From: Haplosporangium gracile
Lineage: Eukaryota; Mortierellomycota; Mortierellomycetes; Mortierellales; Mortierellaceae
NCBI GenBank assembly: GCA_015499985.1
Contig: JAAAUF010000130.1
Coordinates: forward strand, 1-52,632
Reading direction: 5' to 3'
Length of the DNA stretch: 52,632 nt
Below, in pieces: positions 22,337 through 32,719 of this stretch; position 1 is the first letter of the stretch, and the number at the start of each line of letters is the position of its first letter. A program made the position numbers and the translations under genes. The notes beneath the pieces are model-generated. The model had not been told where the DNA came from and did not search any database. It saw only the letters and a list, made by a program, of their open reading frames with translations.

Positions 22337-23530
22337 ATTTTTTTAACGTGTGAAAACTAAATGAAGACAGAATACAGAGGAAACGAAGCTTCGATCACAT
22401 CAAATCATTGTACATCAGCTCGGGTTATTTCAAAACGCAAAAAAACAACTGCACCTGCACGTATCCTAGTTTTAAATTTGCTTATATTTCAAAGCTGTGT
22501 TGTCTGTTCTTCTCAAAGACGGTTACCGCAGCGGACATTACTCCACTTCAATATGATTAATGTGGAGAAAAAAGGGGATAACTTTAAAACAACCCAATGA
22601 ATCGCCATGCACTTATTTCTTGGGATTGAAGGAGACCAACTCGATAATAAGACGCGTCTTGGTTCCTGGGCCTCAAAGTCTGTCTCTATCCTTCGGAATC
22701 AGCATTTTTTTTTTGTTCAAAGGACCAAATCGTTGTTTGACTTTTATATTTGAAGATTCTTGAAAAAAATTTGATACCCGTAACAGAAACGCCATATCCT
22801 AAATCAAGAGAAAAAGTAATAACGCGTCAATCCCTTAAAAGCATCCTGACCATCTCAATGCGTAAAAATTGAATAAAATGAATTCAAAATACGAGCGATG
22901 ATCTTGCAAAGTACGCGTCGCTGTACATCAGGCCCGGTTTTAGACAAAAATTAAGGCGATTTCTAACGCGTCAACCGATCCACATCGTTTTTGATACTCG
23001 ATATTCCTAACGGAAGAGAGTAACAGGGTTTCAGAATCGCTTTAAGTTTTTTTTTTTAAAAAAAAAGAAAATATGACGGCAATTTTGAATACCTCATATT
23101 AACAAGAGTAAAAAATCTGTTGATGTCATTGAGGGAATCGAAGATCATTTACTTTTTTATTCTGGAGTTGTGCGTTACTACTCGTGCCTTATTTCTTTTG
23201 ATTCTTTAGTTTGATATATTTCCACAAAATCGGGTTTTCGAAAACGCGCATTGCGGCCGCCAATCTTTTTCCCTCGCTCTCTTTCTTTCACCACTCATAA
23301 TCACCTTGTATTATCCACCAGGCAAACAGTCACATCTTTCTTTTTGTGGTATTGATCGCGATAAGCCTGTGAAACATATCCAACAGCAAAAAAGAACGCG
23401 AACGCGTCGACCACGCCTCCACACATCTCCCATCCAACAATTAGGGGCCTAACACCTCGCCAATATTTCGAGGACCATGAAAAACGATGATGGCCTTTAC
23501 CACCTCTTCACCTCCGATGTACATGAAAAC
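22337..23530. other. Gene-poor region with repeated ACGCGTC and degenerate repeats
   Basis: A/T-rich sequence in which ACGCGTC recurs in one orientation (22652, 22822, 22913, 22966, 23402, plus 22108 to the left). TGTACATCAG also occurs twice (22409, 22922). A T11/A9 palindrome sits at 23047-23066. No coding frame was found. Confidence 0.45.
22793..22828 (+). repeat. Degenerate direct repeat, copy B
   Basis: CATATCCTAAATCAAGAG, A-rich spacer, then ACGCGTC. Related to copy A at 22081-22114. Confidence 0.55.
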
Positions 23531-25815
23531 AGGTTATCGATAGGGGGGCAGTTGAAGGAGGCAACGATCTGAAACCCTATAAGGGGTGAGGGGCTCAGGA
23601 AAGTTAACTCCCTTTGCTGTTAAGAACAAAAAAGTATAATAAAGGAGGAAGGGAGAAAGTAGGGGTCGGTGCGGGATCAGGGAACCATGCTCATTTCGTT
23701 TGCTTTTTGCAATCCTCAATTAGCAGTACCCTCAGGTCAAAGTAGGGGCTTAGATAAATGAGAGAGAGAGAGTGAGGGCTGGATGGGGACAAAAGCAGAC
23801 AATCAAGGCACAACTTTAATTTATCCCTCATCGCTAGTAACCTAAACAGATAAACAATGGCGCAAGCGCATCATACATCAGGGACCCTATGTTAATATGA
23901 TGTGAGATGAATGAAAAAAGCAACGGTCGGTTTGCATAATCACTGGAGGACCGGCCTTTCCACACCTTACACACTCCCTTTCTTTCTTTCTTTCCGTGTT
24001 TGCATATACCAACAGGGACCGTGTGATTGCTTGCCGATGAAAACCTGCAGCCGACGAATAGAGTGAATTGAGGCGGACAAGACATCTGAATGGACCTTAA
24101 TCTGGCGTTGTTACTGCTTCCGCCGTTGAAAAAAAAAAAGAACCAGTCTCTTCCTCCCACTCTTTTTTTTCATAGCATTTGCTACTAGTGAATGATATGT
24201 TGGTGTTGTTGTTCGCTATTACCATATCAAAAAGGAAAGAAAGGCACAAGTGTTGGGGAGCTGAAACAAGATGCGGCGTGATAACTCGCCGAACTCTTCC
24301 AAAAGAGACTTCTTTTATATGGGCTGAACACTACAAACATTTAGAAAACATCAGTTAAATAAAGTAATGCTTTATCATATGTACTTTTTTTGTAATGTGA
24401 TTCTTCGCCTACACCAGCCATACAAGAGAAAAAAATACACAAGCAGATGGATAGCGAGTCAAGGCCTGGTAAAGAATTGGGACAATAAAGTAAGCACACC
24501 AGCGCACCGGAAAAATCAAAGAGGGTCAAGTAGGGAGGCTACTAAATAATGTTCGAAACACTCGCACGCCCTTGTTCGGAAAGTAGAAAGTCCACTTCAT
24601 TCGCCCCATTAGGCGATGTTTTTTTGTCTGCCGTTCCTCCCTTATGCACGTCATGATGAAGCGGGCACTCGAGAAAGCAGAAAAGTCTCATGAGACACAA
24701 AGTCTATAACAGGGCTAGAGACTCCTATCACGTACTATGACAATGTTATACACTGACGAAAGGGATGCAGAGAAAAGGACGATGCTGAGCTCAGACCACT
24801 CAAAAGCAAGATCGTTTTAGAAAATGGACGAGAGGGCGGAGTCAAATCTTGTAAATGACCCTTTTTTCCTAGGTGCAGACGAAAGCGCTCAACATTAAAA
24901 AAAAAGAAGATAAGGACACCAGAAAAATAACCCGCCATAACAGTTCGTGCACGTTCACTACTATCTTGGCCTCTTGTTTGAGGTCCTGAACTCGTAAAGC
25001 AAGACGCAGGAAACGATCCCTTTTTTCTGTGGTTGATAGTATTGGAATTTTTTTTTCATCCCTTCTCTCTGTCTTTCCCTGACCATGTTAGTGTTTTCTT
25101 TTTTGAAGCCGGGGCCAACCAGTTTCTCATTTAACTCAATTCTGCTATGCCGCCTCTGGACAAATGCGTGTGTGCGTGTGTGATCAAAATAAACAAATAA
25201 GGACAGGGTGGAGGGAAGAAAGGAAGTAGGAGATGTCATTCAGAACAGCTCACCTACCTTGCATGAATAATGCCTTTTGCATGCAATCAATGGTCGTACA
25301 GCACTATTTTTTTCCTCTTTGCATTGAAATGCAAAAAGAACGTCCAGCTATCCCCTTTATCCATCCCCTTCTTTTTGCGTCCTCTTTCCCTCCTTTACTC
25401 TCTATCTCTCTCTCTTTCTCTTTTCATCATCACATCCCTAATTCAGATCCCCACCCCTGAACTGGATGACATTCAACTCATTGTGGGGCGAGGAAGACTG
25501 TAATACGTGCAACAATACATATACTGGGTATAGAGAATTCGTTTGACCCATACGAGAATAATATGTTTGCCTCGATGGTATGAGACATATTCTTTTTGCT
25601 CGCTGCGTTCTTTTTCTTCCTCTATTACCCACTTTCCCCGACAGTTGGGCCCCTTCTGTTTGTTGTGTTTCTCGAGGGGCGAAGGGGTGAAGGGTGAAGG
25701 AGGAGAGATTACGATTGTCCGTTCAGTCGTGTAAAAGGGGAAAAAATCAGTAAGACTCTTTAAGCTCTCTTTGCTTTTCTCCTGAACAACACTCCCTAAG
25801 AAATTCAACGACTCC
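23531..25815. other. Gene-poor region, no supported gene
   Basis: Short ORFs of 60-110 codons occur on both strands but are low complexity. There are small GA and TTTC microsatellites (for example about 23760-23773 and 23981-23994). I see no structured RNA or transposon ends. Confidence 0.4.
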
Positions 25816-25980
25816 ATGTCTGCTACTTACACCATCGTGCAAGCAGCTGTTTCTTGCACCGCACTAACCCTGGTACATTTGTTGCCTCTCTCACCCTCTT
25901 CTGCAACTTTGAAAAGAAGTATGCCGGCTGCGAAATCAAGTGGAGACAAGAAAAGGGACTCGTTCAGAGTTAGTGCGTAA
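25816..25980 (+). CDS. Possible 54-residue small protein
   Basis: An uninterrupted 55-codon frame starts at an ATG and begins MSATYTIVQAAVSCTALTLVHLL. It has a hydrophobic stretch and then a basic C-terminus (KSSGDKKRDSF). The opening pattern (Tyr-Thr-Ile, then a short hydrophobic run) is reminiscent of fungal ATP synthase subunit k, but the conserved glycines are missing and the match is weak. An alternative intron from the GTACAT at about 25873 would change the C-terminus. It could be a relic, a real micropeptide, or chance. Confidence 0.2.
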   Translation: MSATYTIVQAAVSCTALTLVHLLPLSPSSATLKRSMPAAKSSGDKKRDSFRVSA

Positions 25981-26932
25981 TTTTATTCAGGATTGATTGA
26001 TTTCCCCTTCTCCATCACCCAGTCCACTCCTTGAAATCGGGATCTCAAGTAAGGAACAGAAGCAGTGAAACAAGTGCAGCCCTTTTCTTAACCCAGTCAC
26101 CCTCCCATGTCGCCTTGGCGGTTCTATTCTTGATCAAGTAAAAAGAAGAAAATGAGCGCACAAGAAAAGGGTAAGAATAGAGGTAAAGTCACACAATGAT
26201 GCACAATGCATGCGAAGATTGCATATCAAAGTTCTCTACTTGTGCCCAATTTTTGCACACAAAACAGCAAAAATGCGCACTGTGGAGAGAAAGTTCTCAT
26301 TTTCTCTGTAATCAGGATTCCCATTTTGCTCATCTCCAGTGAGAAGACGCCATGTACTACTTATCCATGTACTGCAAACTCGAAACAATACCCCATTCGG
26401 AGAAATTGAAACAAACAAACGACTAATTCGAGAAAAAAAACATCTAACGTAGGGTCGTCTGTTATTCTTGAAATGTTCCCCCCTTTTTTTTCCCTCCATC
26501 TTGTATCTCCCTACTTAATTTCCATGCCTTCCTACTTTTGTTTCTTCTCACACCTATTCGGGAGAAGAGCCCGCAATGGTCCAACCTGAATAAAATACAA
26601 GGGTGTCCCGTGTTTCTTGGACGTGTTTGCTTATGATCAGGTTTCCTTTCCATGTTTTTAGTACGCCCGATTGCCTAAACATGGTTGCTGAAAACACGAG
26701 TCCGACAGAAAGAGAGTAGTAACATTGTGAAGGGACTTAGGGACAGCGAGGGGAAGGATTGAAGGGTGGATTATCGTCTCGTCAGTCACTTTCAAGAAAA
26801 CATATAAAACATATATCAGGATAGCGAAGAAATAGGGGGGGTAAATGATGAAAGTATGAAGGCGAATGCAGTCGACTCAAAAGAAAAATAAACCTGAAGC
26901 AGAGGTTAAAGAGAGCAATACGCAATAAAATG
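25981..26932. other. Gene-poor region, no supported gene
   Basis: Mixed sequence with several short low-complexity frames. Nothing was recognised apart from the possible tiny gene that begins just to the right. Confidence 0.4.
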
Positions 26933-27088
26933 CTATTCTTGGGCATGAGCATAAGATCCTCTCTTTTCCTTCTTGCGATTGTTCTCGGTGCTCATCTCGC
27001 TGCTAGAGCTGAAAGAAAGGAAGAATGAAGAAAAGACCGTGGTCCGTTCCATCGTGCATTACCTTCTTGCTTCGGTATTGGTGGGCAT
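26933..27088 (-). CDS. Possible tiny spliced gene or terminal exons
   Basis: Minus-strand exons 27063-27088 and 26933-27008 flank a 54-nt intron with a GTAATG donor and a strong pyrimidine-rich acceptor (CTTCCTTTCTTTCAG). They join in frame to a 33-residue product: MPTNTEAR, a serine run, then STENNRKKEKRGSYAHAQE and stop. A stop lies just upstream of the ATG in frame, so these may be the whole gene or the last two exons of a gene with distant 5' exons. The plus strand of the same DNA reads like a signal peptide (SLFLLAIVLGAHLAARA), which is expected as the mirror of a lysine-rich stretch. No family was recognised. Confidence 0.3.
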
Positions 27089-27179
27089 TATTATTTGTCT
27101 TCACTTTTTTTTCTCGCGCTGGCATGACTTTAGAGCAAAAGGAAGGAAGAACAGTGGTTTGTAGGCCTTTAGTCTAAAG

Positions 27180-27199
27180 TTTTTTTTTTTTTTTTTTTT
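27180..27199. repeat. Poly(T) tract, 20 bases
   Basis: Uninterrupted T run on the plus strand. Confidence 0.9.
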
Positions 27200-27275
27200 C
27201 ATGCAATAAATTGCATTGTTGCACGACATGCACACACACAAAAAAAGGGAATGCGGAAGAAAAAAATAAACAAAT

Positions 27276-27280
<5 letters not shown>

Positions 27281-27309
<29 letters not shown>
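27281..27309. repeat. (GA)n microsatellite
   Basis: About 14 perfect GA units, followed by imperfect GA-rich sequence to about 27327. Confidence 0.95.
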
Positions 27310-27314
<5 letters not shown>

Positions 27315-27531
27315 CAGAGAGAGGGAAGTAGACGATCAGCATTGCCGTCAGTAAAGCGAGTTGGAGATCGCAGAAAGAGCGAGAACAGAAGGTCTGGAAG
27401 TAATGCTGGTCCTTATTGTGGGGCTTGTTGTCCTGCCTTTGACCGTTCTCCGATCATGTTCCAATGACCAAAAGAGACACAGAAAAAGAAAGAAAGGGCG
27501 GGCGAGTGTGTATATATGTATGCCTCCAAAG

Positions 27532-27539
27532 TATAAAAG
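27532..27539 (+). promoter_or_regulatory. Candidate TATA box upstream of a long C/T-rich tract
   Basis: TATAAAAG follows a TATATATGTA at 27511-27520 and is succeeded at once by more than 1 kb of strongly pyrimidine-rich plus strand. In fungi a TATA box followed by a C/T block often marks a start of transcription. The nearest plus-strand gene is the kinase at 31231, about 3.7 kb away. Confidence 0.35.
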
Positions 27540-28170
27540 GAGTTGCATGGCCTTCTCTTTCTCTCCTTCCACCTCTCCCGCCTATTTCTATTTCTCCATC
27601 TCTCTCTCTTTCTCTCTCTCCTCTCACGCTTTGCACGCCTCGCAACATCGACCTCGGTCTCCTTCTCCATTATCTCTCTCTTCAGTTGATGGTTCCCAAT
27701 CTGGATTTCTTTTGCCTCTTTTTATTCCTCATTCTTTACCCGCGAAACGATACCTTGTCCTACTCGACATCGCCTCATTCTTGATTTTCGACATATATCC
27801 TCCCTCTCTCATTCCTGCAGATTCACCATCACATCTCCCTCCCACCTGCACCAAACCACACTTAGCCCCACTTCCCTTTACTCACACCTCACACCTCACA
27901 CCACCATCACCGCAGTTCCATCTAGTCCTGTCCCACCAATCCTATATCCATATCCCTCTATCCCTGCTTCTTTGTTTACTCGGTACACGGTAACACACAT
28001 ACCATACCACACCTTGCACCGCATTCTCCTCTTCTTGTCGCTGTAGTTTTTCTATTCCTCTCTTTATCCTTCCTGAACCTCCTTCTCTTTGTGATATTCT
28101 TTTCTTACTGAGTGTAGACCCACAGCTCTTTTTTCACATCCTTACATCACCCAGCTGCACCTTCTTTCAC

Positions 28171-28230
28171 TTCCTATCCTACCATATCCTGCCATATCCT
28201 GTCATATCCTATCATATCCTATCCTTTCCC
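28171..28230 (+). repeat. Decamer tandem repeat (NNCATATCCT)
   Basis: Four perfectly spaced copies of CATATCCT with two variable bases between (28181-28220), with partial copies (CTATCCT) at each edge. Confidence 0.9.
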
Positions 28231-30101
28231 TTTATTCTCACTTTTCTTGATTTCAAAGTAATTTGTAATTCACCTCCTTTTATTTTTATCCGCTCTTCTT
28301 CTCGTACACCCCTCCCGTTCGGTTGTTACTTCTGTTTCGAGTCTCTTCGCCATATTATCCCCTCTCCCCCTTGACTCCCTTATTCATTCACGTTTGGGAT
28401 CTGAGCATCATTACAAAAAACGCCACCATATTTTCTTTCTTCCTTCCCTTCTGTCGCCGTTGCCTTTCTTTCACTCCGTTCAAAAGGTACAGCCGTACTC
28501 AACATCATGCTTCTTCAAATACATATGCCTCCTCCCTTATTTATTTTTATATGTTTAGTCCTCCCTTGCGCACTTCCCCTGCCCCTCTTTGAAGGCGTTC
28601 TTTGTTGCTAACCCTTCCCCTCATTCTTACGCCTTTACTTCCTTTCCTTCTTTTCCTTATTCATCCATTCATTCGTGTATCATATCCATCTTATTCTTTC
28701 ATCACTTCCTCCTTCCCTCTTTCATGCTCCCTTCCTCTCCTTCACTCCCTTTTTTCCTACACACAGCCGCATTACCCACTCTACCCTTCCCGAGCATCCT
28801 CTTTCTTCTCGCTATCCCCCTCTCACTCGACATTCCTCTCCAAGACCGCGCTTGTCTTTATTTCATTTCGTTCAAACATTGGTTCTAATCCTCCGAAACG
28901 ACTTCCCTCCTTTGATTCAAGGTAATTGCAACATACAACATGCTATGGATCTATGATCCGGAAGGAGAATACCACAGACACAGAATAGGGAGAAGGGCGC
29001 CAGGAAAGAAAAAAACGAGTAAGGGGTAGAATCCCTTTCTGGCACTCTTATAGCGTCCCTGGGTTTTTTCTTTTCCTCCTATTTCGACCCCTCTCTCATA
29101 CACCATTTGCCGAGCTGACCTCTTGCTTCATTCAGTAGTCGTCTTCGATTGAGAACATACTTGTGTGACATTCAAAAGAGAGGGAACGTTGGGATAGTTT
29201 AAAGACTCTGAATATCTTCACTCCCCACACCTCCTTTCTTTTTCTTTTTCGAAATTGAGTACGCATATGGCATGGTGGTGCTGCTGGACCGTGAGCGAGC
29301 GGGTCCAAAAAACAAAAAGAGAGTTCAGGGTTGCAAGCCAAAGGACTTTTTGTATGCATTAGGATAAGAGAGAGGAATTAGGGAGACATAGAAGAGAGAG
29401 TAGGGAATGGTGCGTGCGTATGGGCGTCTGCGTTTGTCTAAAGGCAACCAACAATGCATGCAAGAGGAGAGGTTGTAGCGACAATGGCAGAAAGGCATTT
29501 AGCCCTCAATGCATACATACAACCAGCATATGCCTCTTCTTTAGTGCCATTGGAATATTCTCTTCATGCGGAGGATGGTTGTTTACACTCATGCCAATGC
29601 TTGTCCTCTCATCCCTCTCACCCCTCTCTTCCGCACCCCGCTGCCTCCTTCTTATCCTCCCCCGATTCAGAGTTGCGGGTCCATTGTCATGTCGTTGCTT
29701 TTCCCGCCATCCCCTTTTTACGTCTTTTTTCCATCCCTCCCTTCCCTTCACGTTTCCTTCCCTTTCCTTCCCTCGTACTCTCGCTTTTAGCTCTTATTTT
29801 GTACCCCCACCCCCCCACTCCAACATTCATTGCCCATGCGCACATTCTCTTTCTCAGTGCATCGAATATCGTCGTTTTCTACTGTTGCTTGTTTGTTTGT
29901 GTACTGTTGTGTTGTTGGATACATCAGACGCCCGCGATAAGCAAAACCGTGTACGACTTTGTTTTGTTTGTTTGCAGTCAGGCAACCACCAATTCCCTTC
30001 GAAGCATGCGCAATGGGCATAAAAATATGTATCATGATGGAGCACAAAGCATGCAAGGCCATACCTATCTCTCCCCTTTTTTCCCTACTCTCTACTATCT
30101 C

Positions 30102-30122
30102 TTTTTTTTTTTTTTTTTTTTT
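30102..30122. repeat. Poly(T) tract, 21 bases
   Basis: Uninterrupted T run inside the C/T-rich zone. Confidence 0.9.
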
Positions 30123-31230
30123 GGGTCGTCTTTTTTTTTCCATCCTCCTTGCTCCTCATCCCCTTCCTTTTCTTTAGCCCCCACTCCCCATCCTCATCCC
30201 TTCCCTGCAAAATTTCAATCTTGACCCTCGAATCCCTTTTTCCCTTTGCCACTTTAATCTCCTCTTTTCTTTCGAACAACTTCTGTTATTGCTGTTGAAT
30301 GTTCCGGTGTTCTCTTTGTGTTCTGTGAAAGGAAGAGAAGGAGCGAGAGGAAGGGGAGAACATTTAGTAGCAAGAGAGAGGATTCAAAAGCCAATTGACT
30401 TTTGTTGGTCCCTCTCCTCCCTTCTCCCTCGCCTTATTGACTTTATGCCGCTGTATGGCGCGAAAGCCTTGTTCGGCAACTCTTTTCAGTTGTGGGTCCA
30501 TGCAATTGGTTGGTCGTACAGTATTGTATGTCGATATTGAACAATTTATCCATTGGGAACAATCCCTTTTGTCCTCGGGTGTGTTTGCGCATTAGATGTG
30601 CAATAGGTGTATCTCTCGCATTCAATAATTACTATGAGAACACTCAAATTTGATTTTTTTTTTCGTTATTAAATAACGGGCCATGGTCTCCTTCATTTCT
30701 TCTTTTTTCTTTCTTCTTTTCTCTTCACCCTTCGTTATTCCTTCTTCTTCAAGACCCATTCCTTCCTTCCTATCTCACCCTTTCTTCTCTTCTCTTCCCT
30801 TCCCTTTCCTCATCGACAAATCGGGGTGCCTCTTCCTATTCTCTTCTCTCTTTTCCTACTCTCTCTCCTCTCACATTCACACTGGCCACGCTCTCTTACT
30901 TTTCCCCTACTTATACCTCCCTTCTTTCTCCATCCTTTCTTTTTCTTTTCGTTCTTCGTTCTTCGCTCTCCACTTTTCTTTCTTTTTTACACTTATTCTT
31001 GACCGTTAATTTCCTGTTACCATTAACTAATATCCCTAATCCTAATCTTACCTTAGATACATACACCACCCTCCACAACTTCAACCCTTTTCTTCGAACT
31101 CACGGACCAACCAGCCATCCTTACTACGAAGCTCTTAACTATAACCTAGTATATTTTTGCGCTCCTACCATACAAGTCGACCCTCAAAGCACCCCTACCC
31201 TCCTCTTCACAGTACTACATACAAAACATC

Positions 31231-32719
31231 ATGACTGCACTTGCCGATGTTACCTTCGACCCCACAACCCAGGGCCCTATGACCCCGCCCCCAACACCCG
31301 TCATCCACGAGTCCCAACAGCAAATCGGATCCGACGATACAAGCAAGATGACGGTTTCAGCACAACATTTGTCTCACCACGCCATGGTGCCCGAGTTTGT
31401 GTCAACATATACCCTTGGTGATGAGCTCGGCTCTGGCGGATTCGGCTTTGTCGTGTCGGCGACCCGCAACTCAGATCAGAAGGAGGTCGCGGTCAAGTTC
31501 ATTTTCCGCGACAAGGTGCCCATCCATGGTTGGGCCAAGGATCCCGAGCTGGGAGTAATCCCCATGGAGATCTATGTCCTTCGGAATGTTGTCCATGCCA
31601 ACATCATTGGTTTCATGAACGTCTACCAGGATTACAGGTACTTTTATCTTGTCATGGAGTTGCACGGTACCCCCTGGTCGGCTAGCAACCCGTTGTTGAA
31701 TAACATGCAGGGGTCGATGATCGGCGCTATGGCGCAGGCGACCTTGAACCAGAGGAACTCCCCTGCCGCCGCCGCCGCCGCCGGATCAACGTCAACGACA
31801 AGTTCAGGATCATTTCAGACCACATCTACATCATCCTCTTCTTCTTCCTTGAACCAACTGTCTGACGACGAGGCCCACCAACCACCAAAGTCAGCCCTCC
31901 TTGTCCGTCGCACATCGTGCGATCTCTTTGAGTGCATCGAGCACCACTCCAAATTCACCGAGACCCAGGCCCGTTTGATCTTCAAACAGATTGTGGAGTG
32001 TGTCCACTACCTCAACTCCCGTGGCATCTGCCACCGCGACATCAAGGACGAGAACATTGTTATCGATAATGACTTTCGGGTCAAGTTGATTGACTTCGGA
32101 TCAGCTGTGATCATTTCCAAGCCTCAGGGCAAGCTGTTCGATCGCTTCTATGGTACCATTAACTGTAAGTTTGTTGTTGTTGTTGGCGTGTGCATTATCG
32201 TTTCTTTTGACCTCCCTTTTTTTTTATCTTGTTCCCTTCTCTTCCTTCCCCCTCGCCCTTCCCCCCTTCGTTTTGCTTTCTCCAATGCTCGCTGTGTCTG
32301 GTCAACCCCCTTGACCTCGGCAGTAATGCATTTTGCAGCGAGTGACCCTTAAATTCTATTTGTTCCCATTGAAACATGGTCCAACTAACAAAAACGCTCG
32401 TCCCTCAAAATTTTCGTCCCGCTCAAACCACATCATAGACGCCTCCCCTGAGATCTTGAGGGGAGAAAAGTACAGGGCCGAGTCAGCCGAGATCTGGTCG
32501 CTGGGCATCCTCCTCTACACCATCCTCTACGGCGAGGTCCCTTTCAACGACCCCGCCCAGGCCATCTCTGGTTCCTACATCGCTCCCCGTGTGAAGTCCT
32601 CTGGAGAATGTATACACTTGCTCAACTGGATGTTGGCCAAGAAGTCTGAGCAGCGCGCGACCATTGAGGATGTTGCCAAGCACCCTTGGATCGTCGGTGT
32701 CTCCATGCCCAATGTCTAG
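31231..32719 (+). CDS. Protein kinase, PAS-kinase catalytic type, with internal insertion
   Basis: Exons 31231-32164 and 32439-32719 join inside TYR (FYGTINYASPEIL) to give 404 aa. All core kinase elements are present: glycine loop GSGGFGFV (about 65-72), AVKF lysine K89, catalytic HRDIKDEN with D270, DFG with D288, and SPE in place of APE. Text such as VIPMEIYVLRNVVHANI, YFYLVMELHG, DLFECIE and DIWSLGILLYTI-like ESAEIWSLGILLYTILYGEVPF places it with the PAS kinase (PASK/Psk) catalytic domains of the CAMK group. No PAS domain is present, as only about 55 residues precede the kinase. About 80 low-complexity residues (about 147-229, alanine and serine runs) interrupt the domain between the hinge and CDLFECIE, and end in an RRTS site that PKA-like kinases could phosphorylate. 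PAS kinases link nutrient state to carbon flux and translation; that role is inferred. Confidence 0.88.

Larger units (their letters stand above)
27540..31230 (+). other. Long pyrimidine-rich tracts upstream of the kinase gene
   Basis: The plus strand is dominated by C and T over about 27540-28900, 29590-30270 and 30690-31010, broken by ordinary sequence. Many ORFs here encode only Ser, Leu, Phe and Pro and are composition artefacts. The tracts may be a very long, possibly intron-bearing leader and promoter of the kinase gene, or an unannotated non-coding transcript. Confidence 0.4.

Noticed and set aside
23531..26932. Search for LTRs, reverse transcriptase or transposase text in the first desert
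   Set aside because: No paired long repeats or recognisable catalytic motifs were seen by eye; a computed self-comparison would be needed to be sure.
26945..27037. Plus-strand signal-peptide-like frame (SLFLLAIVLGAHLAARA)
   Set aside because: Ends after about six more residues and is the mirror of the better-supported minus-strand lysine-rich exon.
27361..27993. 210-codon ORF that includes the TATA candidate
   Set aside because: Its bulk is Ser/Leu/Pro/Phe dictated by the C/T-rich DNA; no domain.
29414..30224. Overlapping 202- and 256-codon plus-strand ORFs
   Set aside because: Two frames are open at once because the DNA is pyrimidine-rich; neither has a recognisable domain or good codon pattern.
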